Of a stretch of DNA of 32,090 bases, positions 1 to 8,717 are shown piece after piece. Numbering within the stretch: the first letter of the stretch is position 1; every line of letters starts with the position of its first letter. The notes below the pieces were generated by a model, which did no database searches, had not been told where the DNA came from, and saw only the letters and a list, made by a program, of their open reading frames with translations. This DNA is from Mariprofundus sp. (GTDB lineage Bacteria; Pseudomonadota; Zetaproteobacteria; Mariprofundales; Mariprofundaceae). The DNA lies in NCBI GenBank assembly GCA_021772835.1, contig JAJFLE010000021.1:1-32090 (forward strand), in the 5' to 3' direction. The position numbers and the translations under genes are program-made.

Positions 1-333
1 CCTGCTGGGGAACTTAAACATGGCCCTCTGGCATTGGTCGACGAGTCCATGCCTGTAGTATGTGCCCTGCCTGATGATCCACTACTGGAGAAAGTGCTCT
101 CCAACCTGCAGGAAGTCCGCGCACGTGGTGGAGAGCTATTCCTTTTCAGTGATCATAAGGTCAATATCGGTCTGGATCACTATCAGAATTTGACGTTGTC
201 TGACATTTACCCGGGCACAGCACCCATCGTTTACAGTATTCCGCTGCAGCTATTGGCGTATTATGTTGCTTTGATCAAGGGTACCGATGTGGATCAACCA
301 CGCAATCTTGCAAAATCTGTGACTGTCGAATAA
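1..333 (+). CDS. glmS: Glutamine-fructose-6-phosphate aminotransferase, C-terminal part (5' truncated)
   Basis: This is the last 110 codons of GlmS, which makes glucosamine-6-phosphate from fructose-6-phosphate and glutamine in the cytoplasm, the entry step to peptidoglycan and LPS amino sugars. The frame is open from base 1 and begins with [12 protein letters not shown], the conserved signature of the second SIS (isomerase) domain. It ends with [20 protein letters not shown] followed by NLAKSVTVE, the standard GlmS C-terminus. The glutaminase domain and the rest of the SIS domains lie outside the window. The gene converges on the yceH-like gene, with 31 bp between the stop codons and no clear terminator hairpin between them. 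Confidence 0.97.
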   Translation, partial: PAGELKHGPLALVDESMPVVCALPDDPLLEKVLSNLQEVRARGGELFLFSDHKVNIGLDHYQNLTLSDIYPGTAPIVYSIPLQLLAYYVALIKGTDVDQPRNLAKSVTVE

Positions 334-364
334 ACCATCCAGGGCCAGCAGCTACAGAGATACG

Positions 365-1021
365 TTATTCCTGCTTCTGCCTGAGTTGTTCGACTTCTGA
401 CTGAAGCTGGGCAACGATCTCTTCAAGTCGGGCAATGCGGCTAAGGGCATCTTCAGAAAATGCCGCAGGTGTTGAGGAAGCGGCCCTAACGCGTTGGGTT
501 TCGATATCCGGGGTGCCGCAGAGCAGGTGAGTGTACCTGTCCTCGCGCTGGCCGGGTGCGCGGGGGATGCGAACCACCAGGGGTTCATCGCGTTCCATCA
601 GTTGCTGCAAAACGGCTTCAATCTCGTCGTGGTCGGCGAATTCCGCCATGCGGCCGGTGTTGACCTTGATCTCGTTCAGGGTGTGCGCACCGCGCAGTAG
701 CATGACGCAAATGATAGCGCGCTCTTTTGATGAGAGTTTCAGTCTGCGGGATAGAAATTGCTCGTAACGGTCAGCACGGGCCAATGTGTTGGCGGTGATC
801 AGGCCGTCGTGGCGCAGCTCATTGATCTCACTACCGACCTGCTGCACCGTCAGATTCATCACAGGTATTCGGCTCGATTTCTGGTTGCATGCTGCGACCA
901 GTGCATTAAGCGTCAGCGGATAATAGTCCGGCGTAGTCATCTGTTTTTCCATCAAGCTGCCCAGTACACGTGCCTGCAGTTTATTTAGCGAGACATCTAA
1001 GTTATCTGTAATATCAGGCAT
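365..1021 (-). CDS. YceH/DUF480 family protein (UPF0502)
   Basis: A 218-residue protein of the DUF480/YceH family, predicted to fold as tandem winged-helix domains; its cellular role is not established. The sequence shows the family's hallmarks: an N-terminal LQARVLGSLMEK segment, TPDYYPLTLNALVAACNQKS, then a second winged-helix part with LRGAHTLNEIKVNTGRM. A predicted coiled coil closes the C-terminus (ARLEEIVAQLQSEVEQLRQK). The start at 1021 is chosen over longer in-frame options because AAGGAG lies about 8 bases upstream of this ATG, and the family begins near the LNKLQARVLG segment. It is divergent from aroE, with a 178-bp spacer. Confidence 0.9.
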   Translation of the reverse strand: MPDITDNLDVSLNKLQARVLGSLMEKQMTTPDYYPLTLNALVAACNQKSSRIPVMNLTVQQVGSEINELRHDGLITANTLARADRYEQFLSRRLKLSSKERAIICVMLLRGAHTLNEIKVNTGRMAEFADHDEIEAVLQQLMERDEPLVVRIPRAPGQREDRYTHLLCGTPDIETQRVRAASSTPAAFSEDALSRIARLEEIVAQLQSEVEQLRQKQE

Positions 1022-1142
1022 GTTCTTCACTCCTTGTGTGCTCATACAGGCAGGATACACCTGCCATGCGGTGTGTAAAACAGCCTGTTGGCAGTTGTGA
1101 CTGCAGTGGCACGCGATGAATGAATTCCGTTGTTTGAGGAGT

Positions 1143-1199
1143 TGTCTGGCTGCATGACAAACTTTGACACATGCCGTTTGTCTTTCTAAGCTGACAAAC
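1143..1199. promoter_or_regulatory. Cluster of GACAAAC heptamers upstream of aroE (candidate operator or enhancer)
   Basis: TGACAAAC occurs at 1155-1162 and again at 1192-1199. The inverted form GTTTGTC lies between them at 1176-1182. Two further TGTC/GACA half-sites lie at 1143-1146 and 1166-1169, giving five in 57 bp. The cluster ends directly before the aroE ATG and is centred about 160 bp upstream of a sigma-54 consensus at 1330. PilR sites described in Pseudomonas contain repeated TGTC elements, so this could be a PilR enhancer or an operator for aroE or yceH. That role is inferred; the repeats themselves are directly visible. Confidence 0.45.
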
Positions 1200-2084
1200 A
1201 TGAAAATAGATGGAACTACAAAGACTTATGGCATTATCGGCTGGCCGGTAAAACATTCGCTATCACCTGTCTTTCAGACGACTTTTCTGCAGCAAAACAA
1301 CATCAATGCGGCCTATCTTCCTTTTGCAGTGGCACCTGATTTGCTCGTAGATGCTATGAGTGGACTCTGGGCTCTCGGAATTGAGGGATTCAATGTGACA
1401 GTGCCGCATAAGGAATCGGTGTTTCAAATGGTATCTTCTGACGAGGATGCCCTGCTGATTGGTGCAGTCAATACAGTAAAGCGTTCAGAAGCAGGGTGGA
1501 TTGCTACGAATACCGACTGGCTCGGTTTTCTGGCCGTGGTTGAGGGGCTTGGCTTTGCAACAGCGGGTCAGTCAGCACTTTTATTTGGCGCAGGAGGCAC
1601 AGCCCGCGCTGTATTGCATGCCCTAGCCCGTATGGAGTTGGACACCATATATATATGCAACCGAAATCCTGAGCGGTTGGCTGCATTCCTTTCGTTTGCA
1701 CAATCGAGCTACCCGCAGGTGAGCTGTCAGGCGGTTGACTGGCAGCAAAAAACAGTGACTGAGGCATGCCAGAGATCTGCGTTGTTGGTGAATACGACCA
1801 GCATAGGTTTGCAGGATGGGATGGACTTCCCGTTTGATCTTTCAGCAGGCCATGGCGTGGCTATTGATGCCGTATATAAACCGGACGGACAGACCGCGTT
1901 TGTGCGGGCGGCATCAGCAACGAGAGGGGTGGTGGACGGGCTGCCCATGCTGATTGCTCAGGGTGCTGAAGCCTTTGCCTGGTGGCATGGCAGCAAGAGG
2001 CCTGACTGTTCTTTGGCTTTAAATCAGATTGAACAACAGTTGGGGCGTGAACCGCTGACCCTGCCCGGATGGAACAGAGACTGA
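1200..2084 (+). CDS. aroE: Shikimate dehydrogenase (NADP+)
   Basis: AroE reduces 3-dehydroshikimate to shikimate with NADPH in aromatic amino acid synthesis. The 294-residue product is slightly longer than E. coli AroE (272). Visible motifs are the shikimate-binding KHSLSP (residues 18-23), NVTVPHK with catalytic Lys71, NTD with Asp106, and the dinucleotide-binding GAGGTARA (about 130-137). The ATG at 1200 starts the protein at MKIDG just before the YGIIGWPVKHS motif. The in-frame ATG at 1164 would add 12 residues with no family counterpart. The Shine-Dalgarno sequence is weak. The stop codon overlaps the pilB start (TGATG), which suggests translational coupling. Another shikimate pathway gene, aroC, is at 29282. 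A sigma-54 consensus lies within this coding sequence. Confidence 0.96.
   Translation: MKIDGTTKTYGIIGWPVKHSLSPVFQTTFLQQNNINAAYLPFAVAPDLLVDAMSGLWALGIEGFNVTVPHKESVFQMVSSDEDALLIGAVNTVKRSEAGWIATNTDWLGFLAVVEGLGFATAGQSALLFGAGGTARAVLHALARMELDTIYICNRNPERLAAFLSFAQSSYPQVSCQAVDWQQKTVTEACQRSALLVNTTSIGLQDGMDFPFDLSAGHGVAIDAVYKPDGQTAFVRAASATRGVVDGLPMLIAQGAEAFAWWHGSKRPDCSLALNQIEQQLGREPLTLPGWNRD
1330..1345 (+). promoter_or_regulatory. Sigma-54 (-24/-12) promoter consensus inside aroE
   Basis: TGGCAC-N5-TTGCT at 1330-1345 matches the sigma-54 consensus TGGCAC-N5-TTGCW exactly, with the invariant GG and GC elements spaced 10 bp apart. It points toward pilB, about 740 bp downstream. PilR, a sigma-54 activator, is encoded in the same gene run. 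The site lies in coding sequence, so chance occurrence is possible, but a match this exact is rarely expected in a window of this size. Confidence 0.4.
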
Positions 2085-3781
2085 TGAATCGCTCCAGGCT
2101 CGGTGATATTCTGCTACGGCAATCACGGATTACTCGTGAACAGTTCGACCATGTGCTGCGTGAAGCAAAGCTCAGCGGTGACACGATGACAGGGCAACTG
2201 GTGAAACAACAGATTTTTACTGAAAATGAACTGGTGGCATTCGTGGCCAGAGCTTTCGGAGCACCTGTGATTGATCTGGAACGCATCGAAGTAGAGCAGG
2301 GTGTGACCAAAATTCCGATTGATATATTAAGAAAGAATATGTCATTGCCACTTTTGCGTACAGGTAACGTCCTCAAGCTGGCTGTGGCAGACCCATACGA
2401 TATCAACAGCCATGATGAAATTGCTTTTATAAGTGGCTGCAAAATTGATCTGGTGATTGCGCCGGAAAGTCAATTGGTGAAGAAGCTTGATGACATGAGT
2501 CAGAGTGATTCACATCTGCAGGATGTGATGGCTGATCTTGGAGCTGCGGATATCGAGGTGGTCGAGTCATCGGACGAAAAACTCGATGCGTATGCACTGA
2601 CAGTAGAAACTGAAGCCGCTCCCGTCGTAAAGCTGGTCAATCTGATGTTACTTGATGCCATCAAACGCGGTGCATCTGATATTCACCTTGAGCCGTATGA
2701 GAAAGTATTGCGCGTGCGTTATCGTATTGATGGTGTGTTGCATGAAATTATGCGCCCACGCATGAGTATGCGAGATGCCATGATTTCAAGGTTGAAAATC
2801 CTTGCGCGCCTGGATATTTCTGAGCGTAGAATTCCACAGGACGGTCGCATCAAGTTGCGTCTGTCGCGTGCCAAAACGGTTGATTTTCGAGTCTCCGTAT
2901 TGCCAACTTTATTCGGAGAAAAAGTGGTGATGCGCCTGCTTGACCCAACCAGCTTGGAGCTGGATATGACCAAGCTTGGTTATGAACCCACAGCGTTGGC
3001 GTGGCTGAAAGAAGCGATTAACAGGCCATACGGCATGGTGTTGGTGACGGGCCCTACAGGATCGGGTAAAACCGTTAGTTTGTATTCGGCGGTATCCGAA
3101 TTGAATCAGCCCGGTGTGAATATCTCTACGGCAGAGGACCCTGTAGAGTTTAACTTTATGGGCATCAATCAGGTCAATGTGAATCCTGATATTGGCCTCG
3201 ACTTTCCAGCGACACTGCGGTCATTTTTGCGCCAGGATCCGGATATTATCCTGATTGGTGAAATTCGTGATCACGAAACGGCGGCGATCGGCATCAAGGC
3301 TGCCCTGACCGGTCATCTGGTGCTGGCAACGTTGCACACCAATGATGCCCCCTCAACCATGACGCGGCTGGTGAATATGGGGGTGGAATCATTTCTGGTT
3401 GGTTCAGCCGTCAATTTGGTTTCGGCACAGCGATTAGCCCGGAAAATTTGTCCCGACTGTAAAGAAGAGGATCATATCCCGGATTCAGCGTTGCTCGAAG
3501 CCGGTGTTGCTGGTGGTGACTTAATCGATTTTCGCCCCATGGTTGGTAAGGGCTGTCCCTTGTGCAACGGTACCGGTTATAAAGGCAGGAGCGGCATTTA
3601 TCAGGTGATGCCTGTTTTTGAAGAAATTCGTGAGGCGGTATATGCTGGTGCGAACAGCGATGTTATAAACAGGATTGCGATCGAGAAAGGGGTGAAATCC
3701 TTGCGGATGGCAGCCTTGGAAAAAGTGAAAAATGGTGAGATCTCTTTTGAAGAGTGTCTCAGGGTGACGGTGGCTGACTGA
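2084..3781 (+). CDS. pilB: Type IV pilus assembly ATPase PilB
   Basis: PilB is the cytoplasmic hexameric ATPase that powers pilus extension. The 565-residue protein has the usual length and order: an N-terminal MshEN-like region (RLGDILLRQSRITREQF), then the GspE/PilB ATPase core. The core shows Walker A GPTGSGKT (323-330), Walker B with the Asp box DIILIGEIRD (about 388-397), HLVLATLHTNDAP, and a tetracysteine zinc site at Cys456, Cys459, Cys491 and Cys494. The ATG at 2084 overlaps the aroE stop by one base. An in-frame ATG at 2069 would add five residues. GspE of type II secretion is similar, but the pilC-pilS-pilR-pilD context favours PilB. The stop overlaps the pilC start in the same TGATG manner. 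Confidence 0.96.
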   Translation: MNRSRLGDILLRQSRITREQFDHVLREAKLSGDTMTGQLVKQQIFTENELVAFVARAFGAPVIDLERIEVEQGVTKIPIDILRKNMSLPLLRTGNVLKLAVADPYDINSHDEIAFISGCKIDLVIAPESQLVKKLDDMSQSDSHLQDVMADLGAADIEVVESSDEKLDAYALTVETEAAPVVKLVNLMLLDAIKRGASDIHLEPYEKVLRVRYRIDGVLHEIMRPRMSMRDAMISRLKILARLDISERRIPQDGRIKLRLSRAKTVDFRVSVLPTLFGEKVVMRLLDPTSLELDMTKLGYEPTALAWLKEAINRPYGMVLVTGPTGSGKTVSLYSAVSELNQPGVNISTAEDPVEFNFMGINQVNVNPDIGLDFPATLRSFLRQDPDIILIGEIRDHETAAIGIKAALTGHLVLATLHTNDAPSTMTRLVNMGVESFLVGSAVNLVSAQRLARKICPDCKEEDHIPDSALLEAGVAGGDLIDFRPMVGKGCPLCNGTGYKGRSGIYQVMPVFEEIREAVYAGANSDVINRIAIEKGVKSLRMAALEKVKNGEISFEECLRVTVAD

Positions 3782-4977
3782 TGGCGACAACATTTGTTTG
3801 GCAGGCAAAGAATAAGCAGGGCTTGGCGCAGTCCGGTGAGATTGAAGCCGCCAACAAGGACGTCGTTGTTGCTATGCTGCGTCGCCAGGGCCTGGCAGGT
3901 ATCAAGGCCAAGAAAAAACCTATCGAAATTAACCTGTTCCCTGAAAAGGTGGTAGAGAAAGATATATCGGTATTTTTTCGCCAGCTTGCCACCATGATCA
4001 ATGCTGGGTTACCGCTGGTGCAGTGTTTTGAACTGGCCGAACGCGGTACTGAGAAGAAAGCCATGGGCAAGTTGCTCAAAAGTGTGCGACAGAGTCTGGA
4101 GGGGGGTAACCCGCTCGGCGAGACCATGCGCAAGTTCCCTGATGAGTTTGATCGACTGACCTGTGCTCTGATCGAAGCCGGAGAGCAGGGAGGTATTCTC
4201 GATACTATTCTGCTGCGGTTGTGCGCCTATAAAGAGAAAGCGCTGAGCCTGAAGGCCAAGATCAAATCGGCGATGGTCTATCCCATCGCCATTCTGGTGG
4301 TTTCATTTATTGTCACGTCAATTCTGATGATTTTTGTCATCCCGATCTTTGCCGAGATGTTTGCCGATTTCGGGGCAGAACTTCCTGCTCCGACACAGAT
4401 AGCGATGGCCATATCCGACATCTTTGTGGAATTCTGGTATGTGGTTGTGTTCGCACCGATTCTGCTGGTTATGCTGATCAAGGCGTTATACAAAACACCA
4501 AAAGGGCATTATCAACTCGATAAACTGTTGCTTGCATTGCCAATCATGGGCGATGTGTTGCGCAAAGCATCTGTGGCGCGATTCTGCCGCACCTTCTCCA
4601 CGCTTTCTGCTGCTGGCGTACCGATTCTTGAGGCATTGGATACTGTTGCCGAAACATCGGGCAATCTGGTGATTGAAGAGGTGATATTGAGTTCCAAAGA
4701 GTCGATCTCGCAGGGGCAGACGTTAACGGCTCCACTTGAAGCCAGTAAAATCTTTCCGGTGATGGTGACGCAGATGATCTCTATTGGTGAACAGACCGGT
4801 AGTCTCGAAGAGATGCTCAGCAAGATTGCCGATTTCTATGAAGAAGAAGTGGATACGGCTGTGGACAATATGCAGCAATTGATGGAACCACTGATCATGG
4901 CCTTCCTTGGCGTGGTGATTGGCGGTCTGGTCATTGCAATGTATCTGCCAATTTTCCAGATGGCTGCGATTGTTTGA
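3781..4977 (+). CDS. pilC: Type IV pilus inner-membrane platform protein PilC
   Basis: PilC (398 residues) is the polytopic inner-membrane platform on which PilB acts. Two T2SF/GspF domains are visible. The first, after an N-terminal FVWQAKNKQGLAQSGEIEA segment, contains FFRQLATMINAGLPLVQCFE. The second, starting near residue 265, contains RFCRTFSTLSAAGVPILEAL and ends with the MISIGEQTGSLEEML segment. Three membrane spans are apparent: about 165-195 (YPIAILVVSFIVTSILMIFV), about 216-240 (WYVVVFAPILLVMLIKAL), and the C-terminal IMAFLGVVIGGLVIAMYLPI. The ATG overlaps the pilB stop by one base. A 71-bp spacer with no clear promoter or terminator separates it from pilS. Confidence 0.96.
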   Translation: MATTFVWQAKNKQGLAQSGEIEAANKDVVVAMLRRQGLAGIKAKKKPIEINLFPEKVVEKDISVFFRQLATMINAGLPLVQCFELAERGTEKKAMGKLLKSVRQSLEGGNPLGETMRKFPDEFDRLTCALIEAGEQGGILDTILLRLCAYKEKALSLKAKIKSAMVYPIAILVVSFIVTSILMIFVIPIFAEMFADFGAELPAPTQIAMAISDIFVEFWYVVVFAPILLVMLIKALYKTPKGHYQLDKLLLALPIMGDVLRKASVARFCRTFSTLSAAGVPILEALDTVAETSGNLVIEEVILSSKESISQGQTLTAPLEASKIFPVMVTQMISIGEQTGSLEEMLSKIADFYEEEVDTAVDNMQQLMEPLIMAFLGVVIGGLVIAMYLPIFQMAAIV

Positions 4978-5048
4978 TGGTTGCGGGAACTGCTCCGAGT
5001 TATGGGCATGCAACAGGGTCTTGATTCTGTTCGAACGTTTGATCTGAC

Positions 5049-6587
5049 ATGCGCCTGATTCTTTATAGAGCCATTGCCGGAGGGGCCATCATGCTGGTTG
5101 CTGCCAGCTGGGTTTATCCAACGGCTGAAACCGCTCAGCAGGCACTCATTATAAACACAGGGCTATTGTTTATGCTGTGGCTGGCTATTGAGTTGGCCCT
5201 GACCTATAGCGAGCTCTCAGAACCGAAGCAGCGGGGGCTTGGTTATCTGGTGGATGCTATCCTGACCGGCATGCTGATTTATGCCACAGGTGGCATAAAC
5301 AGCCCGTTTTCATTGCTGCTTGGCTTGATAATTATCGCATCCGGTACACATGCTTTTCGCTTGCTGCCGCTGGTTATCACCATCGTTAGCTGTATCGCAT
5401 ACCTGATAGCCATCTATGGCGAAGCCCTGTTTGTGCGTGATGCGATGCTCGATACACAGCAGGCGCTGCATATTCTGTTGCAGGTATCCACGCTGATGCT
5501 GGTAGGCGGTGTGATGGCGTTTATAGCTCGACGTCATGCAAATTTGCGTGCCAGTAGTGATAAGGCTGTCAGACAACACCGTAAATTGAAGGATCTGCAT
5601 GACAAAATCATGTTATGCATGCGTGAAGGGGTGGTTGTGCTGGACGAGCAACTGCAAGTCAGTGATATGAATGATGCAGCTGGCGAACTCTTGGGTGAAT
5701 CCTCGATTGCTGAGCTGATTGCATCCTCTGCTTTGAGTGCTTTTTTTCACTCATCCGAAAAAACGATGTTCCAGTCAGAATACACACTGCGTAATAAGGT
5801 ATTGCTGGTCGCGGTGACAAAACTATCTTCTGATGCGGATGCAACCTGGCTACTGACTCTGGTTGATATCAGTGACATCAGGAGACTCGAGCAGCAGTTG
5901 ATTCAGAAAGAGAAACTGGCGGCAATGGGCCAGATGTCAGCCATGCTTGCACATGAAATTCGTAATCCTATTCAAACCATGACTCAGGGGCTGGAGATTA
6001 TGGCTTCCAATCAATCGGTGGGAGTGAATATTCATGAGATTATTCATGATGAGATGTTGCGATTAAATCGACTGGTTTCCACCATGCTTGATTATTCAAA
6101 GCCGCTTCTGCCTTTGATCTCGCCAATTATGATGCCACAGCTTATGGAAGCTGCTGTCAATAAAGTGGAGATGGTGAAGCAGGGACAAATTGACTGGAGC
6201 TGTGAGCTGGGTGAATTAAATATTGATGGCGACCATTTTAGGCTGGTGCTGGATAATCTGCTTTCCAATGCGGTTGCAAACAGCTCCGATAACAGCACTG
6301 TGCAGGTTTGCCTCGGTGGTGATGAGAGAAGCTGGTGCCTTTTTGTCTGCAATCAGGGCGAGATACCTGAGGCTGTGCGGCAATCGCTGTTCGAGCCGTT
6401 TATTACAGGTCGCTCCAGAGGTGTAGGTCTTGGCCTGGCTACAGTGAAGCAGGTGTGTGATGTGAATGGCTGGTCTATACGTCTGGAGAGTAAGTCAGGA
6501 CAAACCTGCTTCACTGTAACCGGTTCCATGGAGTTGAATCATGCAGCGGCTGATGTGGTAGATACGAGGGAGAAACTGCATGGCTGA
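5049..6587 (+). CDS. pilS: Sensor histidine kinase PilS
   Basis: PilS is the membrane sensor that phosphorylates PilR; in Pseudomonas it senses pilin levels and controls pilA. The 512-residue protein has about six hydrophobic segments in residues 1-165. These are followed by a PAS-like region (about 180-280, RREGVVVLDEQLQVSDM-like; the sequence reads CMREGVVVLDEQ), an H box LAHEIRNP with His302, an N box LDNLLSNAV, and a G box GVGLGLATVKQV. The ATG at 5049 is the first possible start after an in-frame TGA at 5040; no good Shine-Dalgarno is present. The last 8 bases overlap pilR. No pilA lies next to it, so the regulated pilin must be elsewhere. Confidence 0.92.
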   Translation: MRLILYRAIAGGAIMLVAASWVYPTAETAQQALIINTGLLFMLWLAIELALTYSELSEPKQRGLGYLVDAILTGMLIYATGGINSPFSLLLGLIIIASGTHAFRLLPLVITIVSCIAYLIAIYGEALFVRDAMLDTQQALHILLQVSTLMLVGGVMAFIARRHANLRASSDKAVRQHRKLKDLHDKIMLCMREGVVVLDEQLQVSDMNDAAGELLGESSIAELIASSALSAFFHSSEKTMFQSEYTLRNKVLLVAVTKLSSDADATWLLTLVDISDIRRLEQQLIQKEKLAAMGQMSAMLAHEIRNPIQTMTQGLEIMASNQSVGVNIHEIIHDEMLRLNRLVSTMLDYSKPLLPLISPIMMPQLMEAAVNKVEMVKQGQIDWSCELGELNIDGDHFRLVLDNLLSNAVANSSDNSTVQVCLGGDERSWCLFVCNQGEIPEAVRQSLFEPFITGRSRGVGLGLATVKQVCDVNGWSIRLESKSGQTCFTVTGSMELNHAAADVVDTREKLHG

Positions 6588-7950
6588 CATATTACTCGTT
6601 GAAGACGAGGCCAATGCGCGCAAAATCCTCTCTCTGGGTCTTGAATTGCAGGGTCACCGGGTGATCGCTTGTGCCTCTGCTGAAGAGGCAGAACTGCGCA
6701 TGAAAGATACGTCGTTTGATATTGTATTGACGGATCTGCGCATGGATGGGCGGAATGCAGGCCTGGATGTCATCACCACTAGCAAAACACTTCAGCCTCA
6801 GGCAAGAGTGTTGCTGCTGACTGCTTATGCCAGTGCCGAAACGGCAGTAATAGCCATGAAAGAGGGTGCGTTTGATTATTTGACCAAACCAGTTTCCGGG
6901 GAAGAGTTGGCTGCCGCCGTTGAGCGTGCGCTGTTTGATGCTGCTCCGTCATCCATAGAGGCCAAAGCTGAATACGCCGGTGAGAGATCGGATGAAAAAG
7001 AGATGCTGGTGGGCCGGTCGGAGTTGATGCAGCGCGTAAGGCAGAGACTTACCAGAGCTGCAAAGTCCGATTTTACTGTTTTGATTACAGGTGAATCCGG
7101 CACAGGTAAAGAGCTGGCGGCCCGCTTTGTGCATACCCAGTCCACGCGCAGCAAAAATATGTTTGTTCCTGTGCATTGTGCGGCTATTCCTGAAGGACTG
7201 TTTGAATCTGAGTTGTTCGGGCACAGGAAAGGCTCATTTACAGGTGCAGAATCCGATCGGGTCGGGCTTATTGAATCCGCACATGGTGGCACCCTGTTTC
7301 TGGATGAAGTGGGCGAAATGCCACTCTCAGTGCAGGTCAAGTTGCTCCGGGTTTTGCAGGAACGACGCATTCGTCGTGTGGGCGATGATGTTGAGCGGGA
7401 TGTTAATGTACGCATCATCGCGGCTACCAATCGAGATCTGGATGCCGAAGTTTCTCACGGAAATTTCAGGGAAGATCTGTTCTTTCGTCTGAATGTGGTG
7501 CCTGTGCATATGCCGCCACTGAGACAAAGGCGCGAGGATATCCCGCAACTGGCCAAGGCTATTGTACGGCAATGGAGTGAGGGCAGGGCACGTATCAGCG
7601 AGCCGTGTATGAATCGCCTGTGTGAGTTGCCATTTATGGGTAACGTGCGAGAGCTGGAAAATGTTTTGCAGCGTATGCTGGCGCTCAGTGATACCGGTGA
7701 CCTGGACCTGCAATTACTGAGTGAATTGTATTCCAAGGGGCAGGGTGAGACCCAACTCACTCTTTCATCGCTGCAACAGGACAAACATAATCTGGATGAG
7801 TGGATGGAATGCATCGAGAAGCAGGTGATTGATGAAGCCCTGACCAAAACAGGCGGTAATGTTACCCGCGCGGCCGAGGAGCTGGGGATTAGCTTTCGTT
7901 CATTGCGTTATCGGTTAAAGAAAATGGGTTTTGCCGGGGATGAAGGGTGA
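6580..7950 (+). CDS. pilR: Sigma-54-dependent response regulator PilR
   Basis: PilR (456 residues) activates sigma-54 promoters, classically that of the pilin gene. The domains, in order, are a receiver with phospho-acceptor Asp52 (VLTDLRM), a sigma-54 AAA+ domain with Walker A GESGTGKE (171-178), the sigma-54 contact loop GSFTGA (218-223, a Ser variant of GAFTGA), Walker B GGTLFLDEVGEMP, and a C-terminal Fis-type helix-turn-helix (NVTRAAEELGISFRSLRYRLKK). The start overlaps pilS by 8 bases (ATGGCTGA), and the stop overlaps the GTG proposed for pilD, consistent with one coupled transcript. The sigma-54 consensus in aroE makes self-regulation a possibility. Confidence 0.95.
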   Translation: MADILLVEDEANARKILSLGLELQGHRVIACASAEEAELRMKDTSFDIVLTDLRMDGRNAGLDVITTSKTLQPQARVLLLTAYASAETAVIAMKEGAFDYLTKPVSGEELAAAVERALFDAAPSSIEAKAEYAGERSDEKEMLVGRSELMQRVRQRLTRAAKSDFTVLITGESGTGKELAARFVHTQSTRSKNMFVPVHCAAIPEGLFESELFGHRKGSFTGAESDRVGLIESAHGGTLFLDEVGEMPLSVQVKLLRVLQERRIRRVGDDVERDVNVRIIAATNRDLDAEVSHGNFREDLFFRLNVVPVHMPPLRQRREDIPQLAKAIVRQWSEGRARISEPCMNRLCELPFMGNVRELENVLQRMLALSDTGDLDLQLLSELYSKGQGETQLTLSSLQQDKHNLDEWMECIEKQVIDEALTKTGGNVTRAAEELGISFRSLRYRLKKMGFAGDEG

Positions 7951-8717
7951 TATCGATGGTGTTGCTGGCTGTCATTGTCGGTATGATCTTCGGCAGTTTT
8001 GCCAATGTCTGTGTACATAGAATCCCGCAGAGAGAGTCGATCGCCTTTCCCGGTAGCCACTGCCCCAAATGTAATCATGGCATTGCCTTTTATGACAATA
8101 TTCCGCTGATCTCCTGGCTGTTTCTGGGTGGACGCTGTCGCCATTGCCAAGCTACCATAACATGGCGTTACCCGTTGTTGGAAGTGCTCATGGGTGTAAG
8201 CTGGGGTTTGTTGGCATGGCATTATGGTCCCACGTTCATGTTTGCCGAAGCCGTGTGCCTGTTCTCCTTGCTCTGGATATTAACTTTTATTGATCTGGAA
8301 ACGTTCCTGCTGCCGAATGTGCTGACATTTCCGGGTATCGCATTGGGTCTGGCTTTTTCATGGTGGTTCGGCGATTGGCAGGATGCACTGATCGGGGCCA
8401 TAGCAGGTTACGCTGTGTTATGGACGGTCGCCAGGTTATTCCTGAAAATAACAGGTCAGGAGGGCATGGGTTATGGTGATTTTAAGCTGCTTGCCATGCT
8501 CGGGGCCTTTATGGGCTGGCAGGCGCTGCCATTTGTTATCTTTGCATCTTCTGTGGCAGGAGCGTTGATTGGTGCAGTGATGTTGAAATTATGCAATCGC
8601 GGTTTCCGCACAGAAATCCCATTCGGGCCTTACCTGGCTGTGGCAGGCATGTGCTGGTATGTCTGGCATGAGCAGATTCTTGGCTGGTATCTGGATATTT
8701 CAGGTATCAACCTGTGA
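7947..8717 (+). CDS. pilD: Prepilin leader peptidase / N-methyltransferase PilD
   Basis: PilD is the inner-membrane aspartyl protease that removes type IV prepilin leaders and N-methylates the new first residue. The 256-residue protein shows the zinc-binding pairs Cys39/Cys42 and Cys64/Cys67 in the cytoplasmic methyltransferase loop, and about seven membrane spans. The two catalytic aspartates are Asp116 (FIDLETFLLPN) and Asp178 in the GYGDFK motif. The start used here is GTG at 7947, which overlaps the pilR stop as GTGA. An ATG at 7956, with AAGG about 9 bases upstream, is an equally good choice and would shorten the protein by three residues. The stop again overlaps the next start (coaE) as GTGA. 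Confidence 0.95.
   Translation: MISMVLLAVIVGMIFGSFANVCVHRIPQRESIAFPGSHCPKCNHGIAFYDNIPLISWLFLGGRCRHCQATITWRYPLLEVLMGVSWGLLAWHYGPTFMFAEAVCLFSLLWILTFIDLETFLLPNVLTFPGIALGLAFSWWFGDWQDALIGAIAGYAVLWTVARLFLKITGQEGMGYGDFKLLAMLGAFMGWQALPFVIFASSVAGALIGAVMLKLCNRGFRTEIPFGPYLAVAGMCWYVWHEQILGWYLDISGINL

Noticed and set aside
1861-2442. 193-codon minus-strand ORF across the aroE-pilB junction
   Set aside because: It lies entirely opposite two well-identified genes and shows no family resemblance.
2084-3781. GspE (type II secretion ATPase) as the identity of pilB
   Set aside because: The pilC, pilS, pilR, pilD context and absence of other gsp genes favour the type IV pilus.
5543-5559. Reverse-strand sigma-54-like match in pilS
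   Set aside because: The two boxes are separated by six bases rather than five, which breaks the strict spacing.
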